DNA from: Burkholderiales bacterium
GTDB taxonomy: Bacteria; Pseudomonadota; Gammaproteobacteria; Burkholderiales; Burkholderiaceae_C
Assembly (NCBI GenBank): GCA_947372465.1
Contig: CANBTT010000020.1
Span: 1 to 43,928 of the forward strand
DNA: 43,928 bases
Direction: 5' to 3'
Of this stretch, positions 7,729 through 16,434 are shown piece by piece. Made by a program: the position numbers and the translations under genes. Position 1 is the stretch's first letter; every line of letters begins with the position of its first letter. The notes below the pieces were generated by a model. That model was not told the origin of the DNA. It ran no database searches and saw only the letters and a list, made by a program, of their open reading frames with translations.

Positions 7729-8943
7729 TCAATGAGCGGCCCATTTAATTGTGCTCAAATCGATGCCGTCTTTGTACATTTCCCAAAGAGGGCTCAAATC
7801 CCTTAACTTGTTCACATTCTCACGAATGGTTTGAATGGCGAAGTCAATTTCTTCAACCGTTGAAAACCGACCCAAGGTGATTCTTAAGCTGCTGTGGGCC
7901 AGCTCATCGCTTCTGCCCAAGGCTCGCAACACATAGCTGGGCTCTAAAGAGGCCGATGTACAGGCCGAACCCGAAGACACCGCCAGGCCTTTGATGCCCA
8001 TGATCAGGGACTCGCCCTCTACAAAATTAAAACTGATGTTCAAATTGTGGGGCACTCTCTTTTCAAGGTGTCCGTTGACAAAGACTTGTTCAAGATCGCT
8101 CAAACCATCTAGCAGTCGCTTGTGCAACTCCGCGGCCTTCAGGTTGTCTTGCGTCATCTCAAGCCTGGCCAAGCGGTAGGCCTCTCCCATGCCCACAATT
8201 TGATGGGTGGGCAAGGTGCCACTTCTCATGCCACGCTCGTGTCCGCCGCCATGGATTTGGGCTTCGAGTCGAATTCTTGGTTTTCTTCTGACGTACAAAG
8301 CACCAATGCCTTTGGGGCCGTATGTTTTGTGGGACGCCAAGCTCATCAAATCGATGGGCAACTCATTCAAATCAATGTGTACTTTACCAGTCGCTTGAGC
8401 TGCATCCACGTGAAAGATCACGCCCTTTTCACGGCAAATGGTGCCCAAGGCTTGCATGTCTTGGATCACACCAATTTCATTGTTGACCAACATCACACTG
8501 GCCAAAATGGTATCGGGACGAATGGCCGACTTGAACACCTCCAAGTCCAGCATGCCGTCAGACAGCACGTCCAAATAGGTCACCTCAAAGCCTTGACGCT
8601 CCAACTCACGCATGGTGTCGAGCACCGCCTTGTGTTCGGTCTTGACCGTGATCAGGTGCTTGCCTTTGGAGGCATAGAAGTTTGCAGCGCCCTTGATGGC
8701 CAGGTTGTTCGACTCGGTCGCGCCCGAGGTCCAGACGATTTCTCTTGGATCGGCGCCAATGAGGTCGGCCACATCCTTGCGCGCATTCTCAACCGCCTCC
8801 TCGGCCTCCCAACCCCATGCGTGACTTCTGGACGCTGGATTGCCAAAATGCTCTCTTAACCAGGGAATCATCGCATCAACGACTCTGGGATCGACTGGAT
8901 TGGTCGCGCCGTAGTCCATATAGATTGGGAAATGGGGTGTCAT
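7729..8943 (-). CDS. iscS: Cysteine desulfurase IscS
   Basis: This pyridoxal-phosphate enzyme converts cysteine to alanine and delivers persulfide sulfur to IscU and tRNA-thiolation partners. With the ATG at 8943 the protein has 404 residues, starting [14 protein letters not shown]; a Met two codons upstream is possible. The PLP lysine is K206 in SHKTYGPKG and the persulfide-forming cysteine is C328 in SGSACTSAS, the same numbers as in E. coli IscS. It follows iscR by 38 bases, so its expression should follow the IscR-controlled promoter at 9558-9590. Confidence 0.97.
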   Translation of the reverse strand: MTPHFPIYMDYGATNPVDPRVVDAMIPWLREHFGNPASRSHAWGWEAEEAVENARKDVADLIGADPREIVWTSGATESNNLAIKGAANFYASKGKHLITVKTEHKAVLDTMRELERQGFEVTYLDVLSDGMLDLEVFKSAIRPDTILASVMLVNNEIGVIQDMQALGTICREKGVIFHVDAAQATGKVHIDLNELPIDLMSLASHKTYGPKGIGALYVRRKPRIRLEAQIHGGGHERGMRSGTLPTHQIVGMGEAYRLARLEMTQDNLKAAELHKRLLDGLSDLEQVFVNGHLEKRVPHNLNISFNFVEGESLIMGIKGLAVSSGSACTSASLEPSYVLRALGRSDELAHSSLRITLGRFSTVEEIDFAIQTIRENVNKLRDLSPLWEMYKDGIDLSTIKWAAH

Positions 8944-8981
8944 GTACAAGTACCGGTGAAAGTTTTAAAAAAAATTGGGGT

Positions 8982-9518
8982 TTAGTTTTTAGCAAACACA
9001 TTGCCCAAGGCAAAGACCGAATTGGGCGCATTCACGCGAATGGGCTTCAACACGGGTGAGGCCGAGATGGCGCGCTTCATGTTGGGCTTGTCTTCAATTT
9101 GCACGCCTTTGGCCAACTGGTCTTGCACCAACTTTTGCAAAGTCACAGAGTCCAAATACTCCACCATGCGTTGATTCAAGGAGGACCACAACTCATGCGT
9201 CATGCAGCGACCCGCATCGCCTAGACAGTTCTCCTTGCCACCACAGTGTGTGGCATCGATGGGCTCATCGACTGAGACAATGATGTCCGCAACGGTGATG
9301 TCCTGAGGTTTCTTACCAAGGGTGTACCCCCCACCTGGTCCACGGGTGGATTCGACCAAATCGTGGCGCCTGAGTTTACCGAACAGCTGCTCTAGATAAG
9401 ACAAAGAGATCTGCTGCCTTTGGCTGATGGCCGCCAAAGTGACTGGGCCCGTGTTTTGGCGCAACGCCAAATCAATCATGGCGGTGACCGCAAATCGACC
9501 TTTTGTGGTTAATCTCAT
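8982..9518 (-). CDS. iscR: Rrf2-family Fe-S regulator IscR
   Basis: The 178-residue regulator has an N-terminal winged helix (MRLTTKGRFAVTAM) and the cluster-binding residues C92, C98, C105 and H108, equivalent to C92, C98, C104 and H107 of E. coli IscR. It senses [2Fe-2S] supply and represses its own operon when loaded. I chose the ATG at 9518 because AAGGAG lies seven bases upstream and the Rrf2 domain begins there; an upstream ATG at 9548 would add ten residues. A tail after about residue 150 is somewhat longer than in E. coli. A type 1 IscR site lies at 9566-9590. Confidence 0.96.
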   Translation of the reverse strand: MRLTTKGRFAVTAMIDLALRQNTGPVTLAAISQRQQISLSYLEQLFGKLRRHDLVESTRGPGGGYTLGKKPQDITVADIIVSVDEPIDATHCGGKENCLGDAGRCMTHELWSSLNQRMVEYLDSVTLQKLVQDQLAKGVQIEDKPNMKRAISASPVLKPIRVNAPNSVFALGNVFAKN

Positions 9519-9557
9519 AAACATGCTCCTTGTGGGATCAGGGTCCAATGAAGAGAG

Positions 9558-9590
9558 AAATTCTCTTTCTCGACTAGAAAGGTCAAGTTT
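9558..9590 (-). promoter_or_regulatory. isc operon promoter with type 1 IscR operator
   Basis: Minus-strand bases 9590-9566 have the core CTTGAC-6-AGTCGAG, which fits the known type 1 IscR site (YYGACTRAWWWAGTCRR) at most conserved positions. The site overlaps a -35 element TTGACC (9581-9586); GAATTT (9558-9563) at 17 bases is a candidate -10. Occupancy by [2Fe-2S]-IscR would block transcription of iscR and the genes after it. Confidence 0.75.
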
Positions 9591-9734
9591 ACCATAAGAC
9601 CCATCAAATTGCTCGGGTACTCCGCAAAAGCAAGCCTTTTTGCCAAAGACTTTTGCAATTCAATTTTTAAAAGAAGCTTCAACCATATGATCCAAAATGT
9701 AAGGAAGCACTTACTTTTAGGATCCTATAAAAAT

Positions 9735-11831
9735 CTAGGCCTTTTTCAAAAAGGGGACAATATTGTCATGTCCTGGTCCGCCAAAAGCCTGCTCACGAAG
9801 CAAAGCGAGCTGGTCCCGGACTTGAGCTGCACGCTCAAAGTCCAAGTTCTTGGCGTGCTCCATCATCATTTTTTCAAGTCGCTTGATTTCCCTAGAAATG
9901 TCTTTCTCGCTCATGTCCTCCATCTTGATGCGCTGCATCTCAAGGCGTTCGAGCTCTTTGCCAGCTTTCTCGCTGTAGACACCGTCAATCAGATCTCTCA
10001 CGCGTTTGACCACCGATCTGGGGGTGATGCCATGCAGCGTATTGTGTTCAATTTGCTTGGCGCGCCTTCTTTGCGTCTCGCCAATGGCTTTCTCCATGGA
10101 CTTGGTCATGACATCGGCATACAAAATGGCGCAACCATTCTGATTCCTCGCCGCGCGCCCTATGGTCTGGATCAAACTGCGCTCGGAACGAAGAAAACCC
10201 TCCTTGTCCGCATCCAGAATGGCGACCAAAGACACCTCGGGTAAATCTATGCCCTCTCGAAGCAAGTTGATGCCAACGAGCACATCAAATGCCCCCAAAC
10301 GCAAATCGCGCAAAATCTCAACGCGCTCAACCGTGTCAATGTCACTGTGCAAGTAGCGCACCTTCACACCGTTGTCGCTCAAGTAATCGGTGAGTTGTTC
10401 GGCCATGCGCTTGGTCAGCGTCGTGATCAAAACACGCTCGTGCTTCTCAACTCGAATGCGGATTTCTTGCAGCACATCATCGACTTGGTGGGTGGCGGGC
10501 CTGACTTCCACAATGGGGTCCACCAAGCCCGTGGGCCGAACCAGTTGTTCAACCACTTGGCCAGAATGCGTCTTCTCATAATCAGCCGGCGTTGCAGAGA
10601 CAAAGACCACTTGGCGCATTCTCTTTTCAAGCTCCTCCAGCTTCAGTGGACGGTTGTCCAGCGCACTGGGCAATCTAAAACCGTACTCCACCAAGGTGGT
10701 TTTTCTTGCGCGGTCGCCGTTGTACATGCCGCCAAACTGCCCCATCAAGACGTGACTTTCATCAAGGAACATGAGCGCATCTTTGGGCAAATAATCGGTG
10801 AGTGTGCTTGGGGGTTGGCCGGGTTCAGCGCCAGACAGGTGTCGGGTGTAGTTCTCAATGCCTTTGCAGTGCCCAACCTCACTGAGCATTTCCAAATCAA
10901 ACCGCGTTCTTTGCTCAATGCGTTGCGCCTCCACGAGTTTGCCGTCTCCAAGAAACTGTTTGACCCGCTCATTCAACTCCACCTTGATGGTCTCAACCGC
11001 TGCAAGCACTCGGTCTCGGGGCGTCACATAGTGGCTTGAGGGGTAAATGGTGAAGCGAGGGATCTTTTGCCGTACACGACCGGTGAGTGGGTCAAAGAGT
11101 TGCAAACTCTCAAGCTCATCGTCAAACAACTCCAAACGAACCGCCAACTCACTGTGCTCGGCGGGAAAAACATCCACCGTGTCCCCCCTCACACGAAAGC
11201 AACCCCGTGAAAAGTCTTGGTCGTTTCTAGCATACTGCATGCGAACCAATTGGGCAATCACGTCCCGCTGTGAGACCTTGTCGCCGGCTCTGAGCGTCAT
11301 CACCATGCGGTGGTAACTCTCGGGCTCGCCGATGCCATAGATTGCCGATACGGTGGCGACCACAATCACGTCTCGCCTCTCCAAAATACTTTTGGTACAA
11401 GACAAACGCATTTGCTCAATGTGCTCATTGATGGCACTGTCTTTTTCAATGAACAAGTCCCTTTGCGGCACATACGCTTCCGGTTGGTAATAATCGTAGT
11501 AGCTCACAAAATACTCAACCGCATTCCTAGGAAAGAACTCTCTGAACTCACTGTACAACTGGGCGGCAAGGGTTTTATTGGGTGCAAAAATAATGGCTGG
11601 GCGCCCCATTTGTGCAATGACATTGGCCATGGTGAATGTTTTACCCGAGCCAGTGACCCCCAAAAGGGTTTGAAAAGACTCGCCATCCCGGAGCCCTTCA
11701 ATCAGTTTCTCAATCGCCTGCGGCTGGTCCCCAGCCGGTGCATAGGGTTGGTACAACTCAAAAGGTGAATTGGGATAGGTTTTGAATTCACCTTCTGTTT
11801 GATGTTCACTGTTTTCAACAACTCGGGTCAT
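9735..11831 (-). CDS. uvrB: Excinuclease ABC subunit UvrB
   Basis: The 698-residue DNA-repair helicase-like ATPase has the Walker A motif GVTGSGKTF near residue 55, the beta-hairpin region [10 protein letters not shown] just after it, the DEAD-type DESH motif near 345, helicase motif VI (QTIGRAARN) and a C-terminal UVR coiled coil that binds UvrC. It verifies damage delivered by UvrA and loads UvrC. I use the ATG at 11831; a TTG four codons upstream is an alternative. It is divergent from the aminotransferase gene. No recognisable LexA box was found upstream. Confidence 0.97.
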   Translation of the reverse strand: MTRVVENSEHQTEGEFKTYPNSPFELYQPYAPAGDQPQAIEKLIEGLRDGESFQTLLGVTGSGKTFTMANVIAQMGRPAIIFAPNKTLAAQLYSEFREFFPRNAVEYFVSYYDYYQPEAYVPQRDLFIEKDSAINEHIEQMRLSCTKSILERRDVIVVATVSAIYGIGEPESYHRMVMTLRAGDKVSQRDVIAQLVRMQYARNDQDFSRGCFRVRGDTVDVFPAEHSELAVRLELFDDELESLQLFDPLTGRVRQKIPRFTIYPSSHYVTPRDRVLAAVETIKVELNERVKQFLGDGKLVEAQRIEQRTRFDLEMLSEVGHCKGIENYTRHLSGAEPGQPPSTLTDYLPKDALMFLDESHVLMGQFGGMYNGDRARKTTLVEYGFRLPSALDNRPLKLEELEKRMRQVVFVSATPADYEKTHSGQVVEQLVRPTGLVDPIVEVRPATHQVDDVLQEIRIRVEKHERVLITTLTKRMAEQLTDYLSDNGVKVRYLHSDIDTVERVEILRDLRLGAFDVLVGINLLREGIDLPEVSLVAILDADKEGFLRSERSLIQTIGRAARNQNGCAILYADVMTKSMEKAIGETQRRRAKQIEHNTLHGITPRSVVKRVRDLIDGVYSEKAGKELERLEMQRIKMEDMSEKDISREIKRLEKMMMEHAKNLDFERAAQVRDQLALLREQAFGGPGHDNIVPFLKKA

Positions 11832-11861
11832 ACCAACTTTCAAATATCAGAACATGCATTC

Positions 11862-11881
11862 TTGCAAGCACACACTTGCAA
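11862..11881. promoter_or_regulatory. Perfect inverted repeat upstream of uvrB
   Basis: TTGCAAG (11862-11868) and CTTGCAA (11875-11881) form a perfect seven-base inverted repeat around CACACA, about 30 bases upstream of the uvrB ATG in the divergent intergenic region. It could be an operator or a hairpin in the uvrB leader; it does not match a LexA box. Confidence 0.4.
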
Positions 11882-12042
11882 AACACGCGGGACACTCAAT
11901 GCATAAAAAAACAAAAAAATTCTGCCCTCGCAGAGAAATCTTTGTATCGATTGATTAAAATATCAGGTTAACCCTATAGCCTACATGAAATTTGGGCTTT
12001 CTTCACCTATACATGTCGATAGACCTCACTTAAGGACACCTG

Positions 12043-13242
12043 ATGTCAATGTTTACTGCTGTCACCATGGCCCCAAGAGACCCCATCTTGGGCTTGAATG
12101 AAGAGTTCGCCTCAAGCCAACACCCCCAAAAGGTCAATCTTGGCGTGGGCGTCTATTTTGATGACAATGGCAAACTTCCTCTTTTGCAGTGCGTTCAAGA
12201 GGCCGAGAAAAAGCTCATGTCCACCCCATCGGCCAGGGGCTACTTGCCCATTGATGGCATCGTGGCGTATGACAACGCGGTCAAGTCCTTGGTCTTTGGC
12301 GCAGAGTCTGAACCCGTCAAAAGCGCACGCGTGGCCACCATTCAAGGCTTGGGCGGCACGGGCGGCTTAAAAATTGGCGCTGATTTTCTTAAAAAACTGC
12401 TGCCCACTGCAAAAGTGCTGATCAGTGACCCCAGCTGGGAAAACCACCGCGCTTTGTTTTCGCAAGCTGGGTTTGAGGTCGACACCTATGCCTACTATGA
12501 CGCGCAAAAAAGAGGCATCAACTTCGCAGGCATGATCGCAAGCCTTGAGAACGCGGCACCTGGCACGATTGTGGTCTTGCACGCTTGCTGCCACAACCCA
12601 ACGGGCTATGACATCACCCCTGAACAATGGGGCAAAGTGATCGAGACGGTCAAAGCCAAAAATTTAACCGCCTTCTTGGACATGGCTTATCAAGGCTTTG
12701 GTCAAGGCATTGAGGAAGACGGCGCCATTGTGGGTCGTTTTGTGCAAGCAGGGCTCAACTTCTTGGTCTCGACCTCTTTTTCAAAGAGCTTTAGCCTGTA
12801 TGGTGAGCGCGTGGGTGCGCTCTCGGTCCTCTGTGTCGATGCACAAGAAGCACAACGCGTGCTGTCTCAACTCAAAATCATGATTCGCACCAATTACTCC
12901 AACCCACCCATCCACGGTGGCGCAGTGGTGGCCGAGGTGTTGAACACGCCTGCACTCAGGGCCGTTTGGGAAAAAGAGCTCGGTGAGATGCGTGTGCGCA
13001 TTAAATTGATGCGTCAAAAATTGGTCGATGGCCTCAAAGCCGCTGGCGTCAAAGCCGACATGAGCTTCATCACTCAGCAAGTCGGCATGTTCAGCTACTC
13101 AGGCCTCAGCAAAGAACAAATGGTGCGTTTGCGCACTGAGTTTGGCGTCTTTGGCACCGACACGGGTCGCATGTGTGTTGCGGCCTTGAACAGCAAAAAC
13201 ATCGACCACGTTTGCCAAAGCATTGCCAAAGTATTGGCGTAA
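12043..13242 (+). CDS. Aromatic/aspartate aminotransferase (class I)
   Basis: The 399-residue PLP enzyme belongs to the AspC/TyrB group: the PLP lysine is K248 in SFSKSFSLYGER, the Asp that contacts the pyridine nitrogen is in FLDMAYQGF, HNPTG is near residues 184-188, and GRMCVAALN carries the Arg that binds the substrate carboxylate. It exchanges amino groups between aspartate or aromatic amino acids and 2-oxoglutarate in the cytoplasm. AAGGA at 12032-12036 supports the ATG at 12043. The choice between aspartate and aromatic specificity cannot be made from the sequence; in Burkholderiales the gene divergent from uvrB is usually called aromatic aminotransferase (tyrB). Confidence 0.92.
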   Translation: MSMFTAVTMAPRDPILGLNEEFASSQHPQKVNLGVGVYFDDNGKLPLLQCVQEAEKKLMSTPSARGYLPIDGIVAYDNAVKSLVFGAESEPVKSARVATIQGLGGTGGLKIGADFLKKLLPTAKVLISDPSWENHRALFSQAGFEVDTYAYYDAQKRGINFAGMIASLENAAPGTIVVLHACCHNPTGYDITPEQWGKVIETVKAKNLTAFLDMAYQGFGQGIEEDGAIVGRFVQAGLNFLVSTSFSKSFSLYGERVGALSVLCVDAQEAQRVLSQLKIMIRTNYSNPPIHGGAVVAEVLNTPALRAVWEKELGEMRVRIKLMRQKLVDGLKAAGVKADMSFITQQVGMFSYSGLSKEQMVRLRTEFGVFGTDTGRMCVAALNSKNIDHVCQSIAKVLA

Positions 13243-13262
13243 TTGGCCCTTGGGCGCTGAAC

Positions 13263-14135
13263 TCAGGGTGCATCCCAAAGGATGGACCTCATGGCAATGG
13301 CGCCGTATTGGTATTGCGCATTGAAAAAACTGAGTCGATCTTCTTCTTGGCTCGCACCCAAAGCATATAAAAGCGGCATGTAGTGTTCGGTGCTTGGGTG
13401 CGCCAATTGAAAAAGATCCAACACCTCTGCTGAAACCCCCTTCATGCACAACGCATCGCCATCGCGTTGGATAACTTTGTCGGCCACCCACTGGTCGAAG
13501 TCAATGGCCCAAGCGTGTGCTTTCGAGTCTTCAATGCTGCGCTGCATGGCGCGCAAGTTATGAACGGTGTTGCCACTGGCGAGCACCAACACGCCCTCAT
13601 CCCTGAGTGCATTCAATTGAGCCCCCAAGGCCACGTGCTGCTCCATCGTGGCCAACACATCCAAGCTCAGCTGCATGACAGGCACGTCCCCAAGGGGGAA
13701 CATGGGTTTGAGCACCGACCAAGTCCCATGATCAAGGCCCCATTGGTCCTCATCCAGATGCAAACCCTCGGACTTGCTCGCCTGCAAAAAACGCTTGGCA
13801 AAGGCTTGTGCCCTCAGCGGATCACCATCAACTGGGTATTGTTGATCAAACAAGGCTTGAGGAAAGCCGCCAAAGTCATGGATGGTTTGAGGCCGCTTCA
13901 TGGCCGTGATGGCCGTGCCTTTTGTGCACCAATGGGCCGAAATGCACAAAATCAAACTCGGCTTGGCCCATCTCTTGCCCTCACCAAAATAAGTGCCCAC
14001 TCTTTGCCATTCCGCCCTGAAAGGGGTGTCCTCAATGGCGTTCATGGGACTGCCATGCCCCACAAACATGACAGGCAGTCTGTTCGTTGGCGCAGGCACA
14101 TTGTTTGGAAAAGGGCAAGTGTGGCTATTTTTCAC
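13263..14135 (-). CDS. ygiD: DODA-type extradiol dioxygenase (YgiD family)
   Basis: The 290-residue protein is of the LigB/4,5-DOPA dioxygenase family. The metal-binding histidines are expected in FVGHGSPMNA (near residue 27), ISAHWCT (near 66), GLDHGTWS (near 148) and TVHNLR (near 193), all visible. In E. coli YgiD opens the ring of L-DOPA at the 4,5 position with iron or zinc; the natural substrate in most bacteria is unknown. It converges with the aminotransferase gene with only 20 bases between stops, and is divergent from the PHB depolymerase. Confidence 0.9.
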   Translation of the reverse strand: MKNSHTCPFPNNVPAPTNRLPVMFVGHGSPMNAIEDTPFRAEWQRVGTYFGEGKRWAKPSLILCISAHWCTKGTAITAMKRPQTIHDFGGFPQALFDQQYPVDGDPLRAQAFAKRFLQASKSEGLHLDEDQWGLDHGTWSVLKPMFPLGDVPVMQLSLDVLATMEQHVALGAQLNALRDEGVLVLASGNTVHNLRAMQRSIEDSKAHAWAIDFDQWVADKVIQRDGDALCMKGVSAEVLDLFQLAHPSTEHYMPLLYALGASQEEDRLSFFNAQYQYGAIAMRSILWDAP

Positions 14136-14254
14136 GGTATCTCTCTTTTGGAAGCAGAATTGATGACTTTTGGTGCATATTGGAGTCTAGCCCCCATATT
14201 TCAAGGTCGGCAACTGTTATATTGAGCCCTGTATGAAATCAGGGGTTTACGCGC

Positions 14255-15658
14255 ATGTTGTACCAAGTATATGAAACTCAACGCTCTTTGTTTGAACCGT
14301 TTGCTGAGTTTGCTCAGGCTGCGGCAAAGCTTTACAACAATCCCATCTCTCCATTGTCGCAAACCGCTTTGGCGCAGAGAATTTCTGCAACCTACGATCT
14401 AATTTATCGATTGGGCAAGGATTACGAAAAGCCACAATTTGGCATACAAAGCGTCCAAGTCCTTGGCGCCGATGTTGCGATCCAAGAGCGCGTTGAGATC
14501 AACAAACCCTTTTGCGAACTCAGGCGATTCAAGCGCTACACAAGCGACATTGAGGCGCTCAAGGTCTTAAAGAGCCAACCCGTGGTATTGGTGGTGGCGC
14601 CCTTATCGGGCCACTACTCAACGCTGCTAAGAGACACCGTCAAAAACTTGTTGGCCGACCACAAGGTCTACATCACCGACTGGAAAAACGCGCGCATGAT
14701 TCCCTTGTCAGAGGGAGAATTCCACTTGGATGACTATGTCAACTATGTTCAAGAGTTTTTGCAGCACTTGCAAAAACAGTACGGCAATTGTCACGTGATC
14801 AGCGTGTGCCAACCCACCGTCCCCGTTTTGGCTGCGGTCTCTTTGATGGCCTCCAGAGGAGAGCTCACCCCCTACTCCATGACCATGATGGGTGGACCCA
14901 TTGATGCCTCGCGTTCCCCAACAGCCGTGAACAATTTGGCCATGAACAAGAGCTTCAGTTGGTTTGAGAACAATGTCATTTACCGTGTGCCCGTGAACTT
15001 TCCAGGAGCAGGCCGGCGCGTGTACCCAGGATTCTTGCAACACGCCGGCTTTGTCGCCATGAATCCAGAGAGGCACTTAAAAAGCCACTACGACTTCTTT
15101 AAAGACTTGATCAAAGGCGACAACTCCAGCGCCGACAATCACCGCACCTTCTACGATGAATACAATGCCGTCCTTGACATGGATGCGGACTATTATCTTG
15201 AAACGATCAAAGTCGTCTTTCAAGACATGAGCTTGGTCAAGGGCACTTGGGACGTCAAGTCCATCAGTGGCAAGCTCGAACGTGTGCGACCACAAGACAT
15301 CCATGGCACGGCCCTGTTGACGATTGAGGGCGAGCTCGATGACATCTCAGGCTCTGGACAAACCAAGGCTGCCAAGGGGCTGTGCACCGGCGTCAAAGCC
15401 TCCGAATACAGACACTTAGAAGTGCCCGGTGCGGGTCACTACGGCATCTTCAGTGGCCGTCGTTGGCGAGAGGTGGTGTACCCCTTTGTGAAGGACTTCA
15501 TTTTGGCACATCAACCCCGTGTGACAGAAACCCTTAAAGCTTCCGTGCGCAAACCCGCAGCAGCCAAAAGGGTCGCCTCTCCCGCGGCCACTCGCTCAAC
15601 CCCCAGAAAAGCCTCAACGCCAGCCAAACGCGGCCGTCAAAAAAGCACCACCGCTTGA
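14255..15658 (+). CDS. phaZ: Intracellular PHB depolymerase with basic C-terminal tail
   Basis: The protein has 467 residues and matches the PhaZ1-type intracellular depolymerase that degrades native polyhydroxybutyrate granules. The catalytic triad expected from Ralstonia PhaZ1 is visible as C185 in SVCQPTVPV, an Asp around 362 (GELDDISG) and H395 in GAGHYGIFSG. The domain ends near residue 420. After it comes a tail of about 40 residues rich in Lys, Arg, Ala and Pro (KPAAAKRVASPAAT, RKASTPAKRGRQK), absent from the catalytic fold and resembling histone-H1-like tails. The biosynthetic operon phaCAB is 14 kb away on the other strand. The next gene follows after 53 bases. Confidence 0.93.
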   Translation: MLYQVYETQRSLFEPFAEFAQAAAKLYNNPISPLSQTALAQRISATYDLIYRLGKDYEKPQFGIQSVQVLGADVAIQERVEINKPFCELRRFKRYTSDIEALKVLKSQPVVLVVAPLSGHYSTLLRDTVKNLLADHKVYITDWKNARMIPLSEGEFHLDDYVNYVQEFLQHLQKQYGNCHVISVCQPTVPVLAAVSLMASRGELTPYSMTMMGGPIDASRSPTAVNNLAMNKSFSWFENNVIYRVPVNFPGAGRRVYPGFLQHAGFVAMNPERHLKSHYDFFKDLIKGDNSSADNHRTFYDEYNAVLDMDADYYLETIKVVFQDMSLVKGTWDVKSISGKLERVRPQDIHGTALLTIEGELDDISGSGQTKAAKGLCTGVKASEYRHLEVPGAGHYGIFSGRRWREVVYPFVKDFILAHQPRVTETLKASVRKPAAAKRVASPAATRSTPRKASTPAKRGRQKSTTA

Positions 15659-15711
15659 CGCCGACCCACTTGGGCTCAGGAAGTTAGCGCCAACACGCTC
15701 AACTGAACACC

Positions 15712-16410
15712 ATGAATTCAGCTCCTCACCTCTTACTTGCGCAAGACATTTTGGCGCTCTTGCCTCAAACCCAGTGCAAACGCTGTGGCTTTGAGGACTG
15801 CCAGGCCTATGCACAAAGCATTGCTCTGGAGAACACCCCCATCAACCAATGCCCACCGGGCGGGCAAGAGGGCATAGAGCGCTTGGCGCAACTCACAAAG
15901 CGCGCGCCCTTGCCCCTCAATGAGGAGCACGGCGTTGAGGGCACTCGCAAAATGGCATTCATCGATGAACAGTGGTGCATCGGCTGCACACTGTGTCTAG
16001 ATGCCTGCCCAACAGATGCCATTGTGGGAACCCACAAAAGCATGCACACCGTGATCGAGGCTTACTGCACGGGCTGTGAATTGTGTGTGCCCGTTTGCCC
16101 GATTGATTGCATTGAACTTGAAGAGGCAACCCCTGAGCAAAGTGGTTGGCGGGCATGGTCGGCAGAGCAAGCCTTAGAAGCCAAAGCTCGCTACGACAAG
16201 CACAAAGCACGGCTGGATCTGAAGGCGCTCAAAGGACCAAAAACCCACACCCAGGCCAAACGACTTCATGCGCTGAACGAGCAGCAGCCCCAAGCCTCAG
16301 CAGGTTTTGTGAAAAACTCCCCCGCCCAAAAGGCGGGCTTCATCGATAAAGCGGCCTTGCTACAAAAAGCCTTACAGGCCGCTCGAGCAGACCCTTCGAG
16401 CACCCCTTAA
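15712..16410 (+). CDS. rsxB: RnfB/RsxB-like ferredoxin, soluble form
   Basis: The 232-residue iron-sulfur protein starts with an RnfB-type four-cysteine domain (C22, C25, C30, C47) followed by two [4Fe-4S] motifs (C89-C92-C95-C99 and C119-C122-C125-C129). It lacks the N-terminal membrane helix of RnfB and no other rnf/rsx gene is near, so it is a stand-alone form often found in Burkholderiales and named RsxB. The last 90 residues are charged and carry no cluster motif. It presumably acts as an electron carrier in the cytoplasm; the partner is unknown. It converges with the FAD hydroxylase gene. Confidence 0.85.
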   Translation: MNSAPHLLLAQDILALLPQTQCKRCGFEDCQAYAQSIALENTPINQCPPGGQEGIERLAQLTKRAPLPLNEEHGVEGTRKMAFIDEQWCIGCTLCLDACPTDAIVGTHKSMHTVIEAYCTGCELCVPVCPIDCIELEEATPEQSGWRAWSAEQALEAKARYDKHKARLDLKALKGPKTHTQAKRLHALNEQQPQASAGFVKNSPAQKAGFIDKAALLQKALQAARADPSSTP

Positions 16411-16434
16411 AAGCGCTTTGAGGCTCATCCTCGC

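Noticed and set aside
8122-8859. 245-residue plus-strand frame inside iscS
   Set aside because: It lies wholly antisense to a certain gene, is rich in His and Gln as expected for a shadow frame, and lacks any domain.
11844-12042. LexA box upstream of uvrB
   Set aside because: No CTGT-N8-ACAG-like sequence was found in the divergent spacer; only an unrelated inverted repeat is present.
14162-14254. Separate gene upstream of phaZ formed by extension of antisense frames over the dioxygenase gene
   Set aside because: The frame is antisense to the dioxygenase gene and has neither ribosome binding site nor recognisable product.
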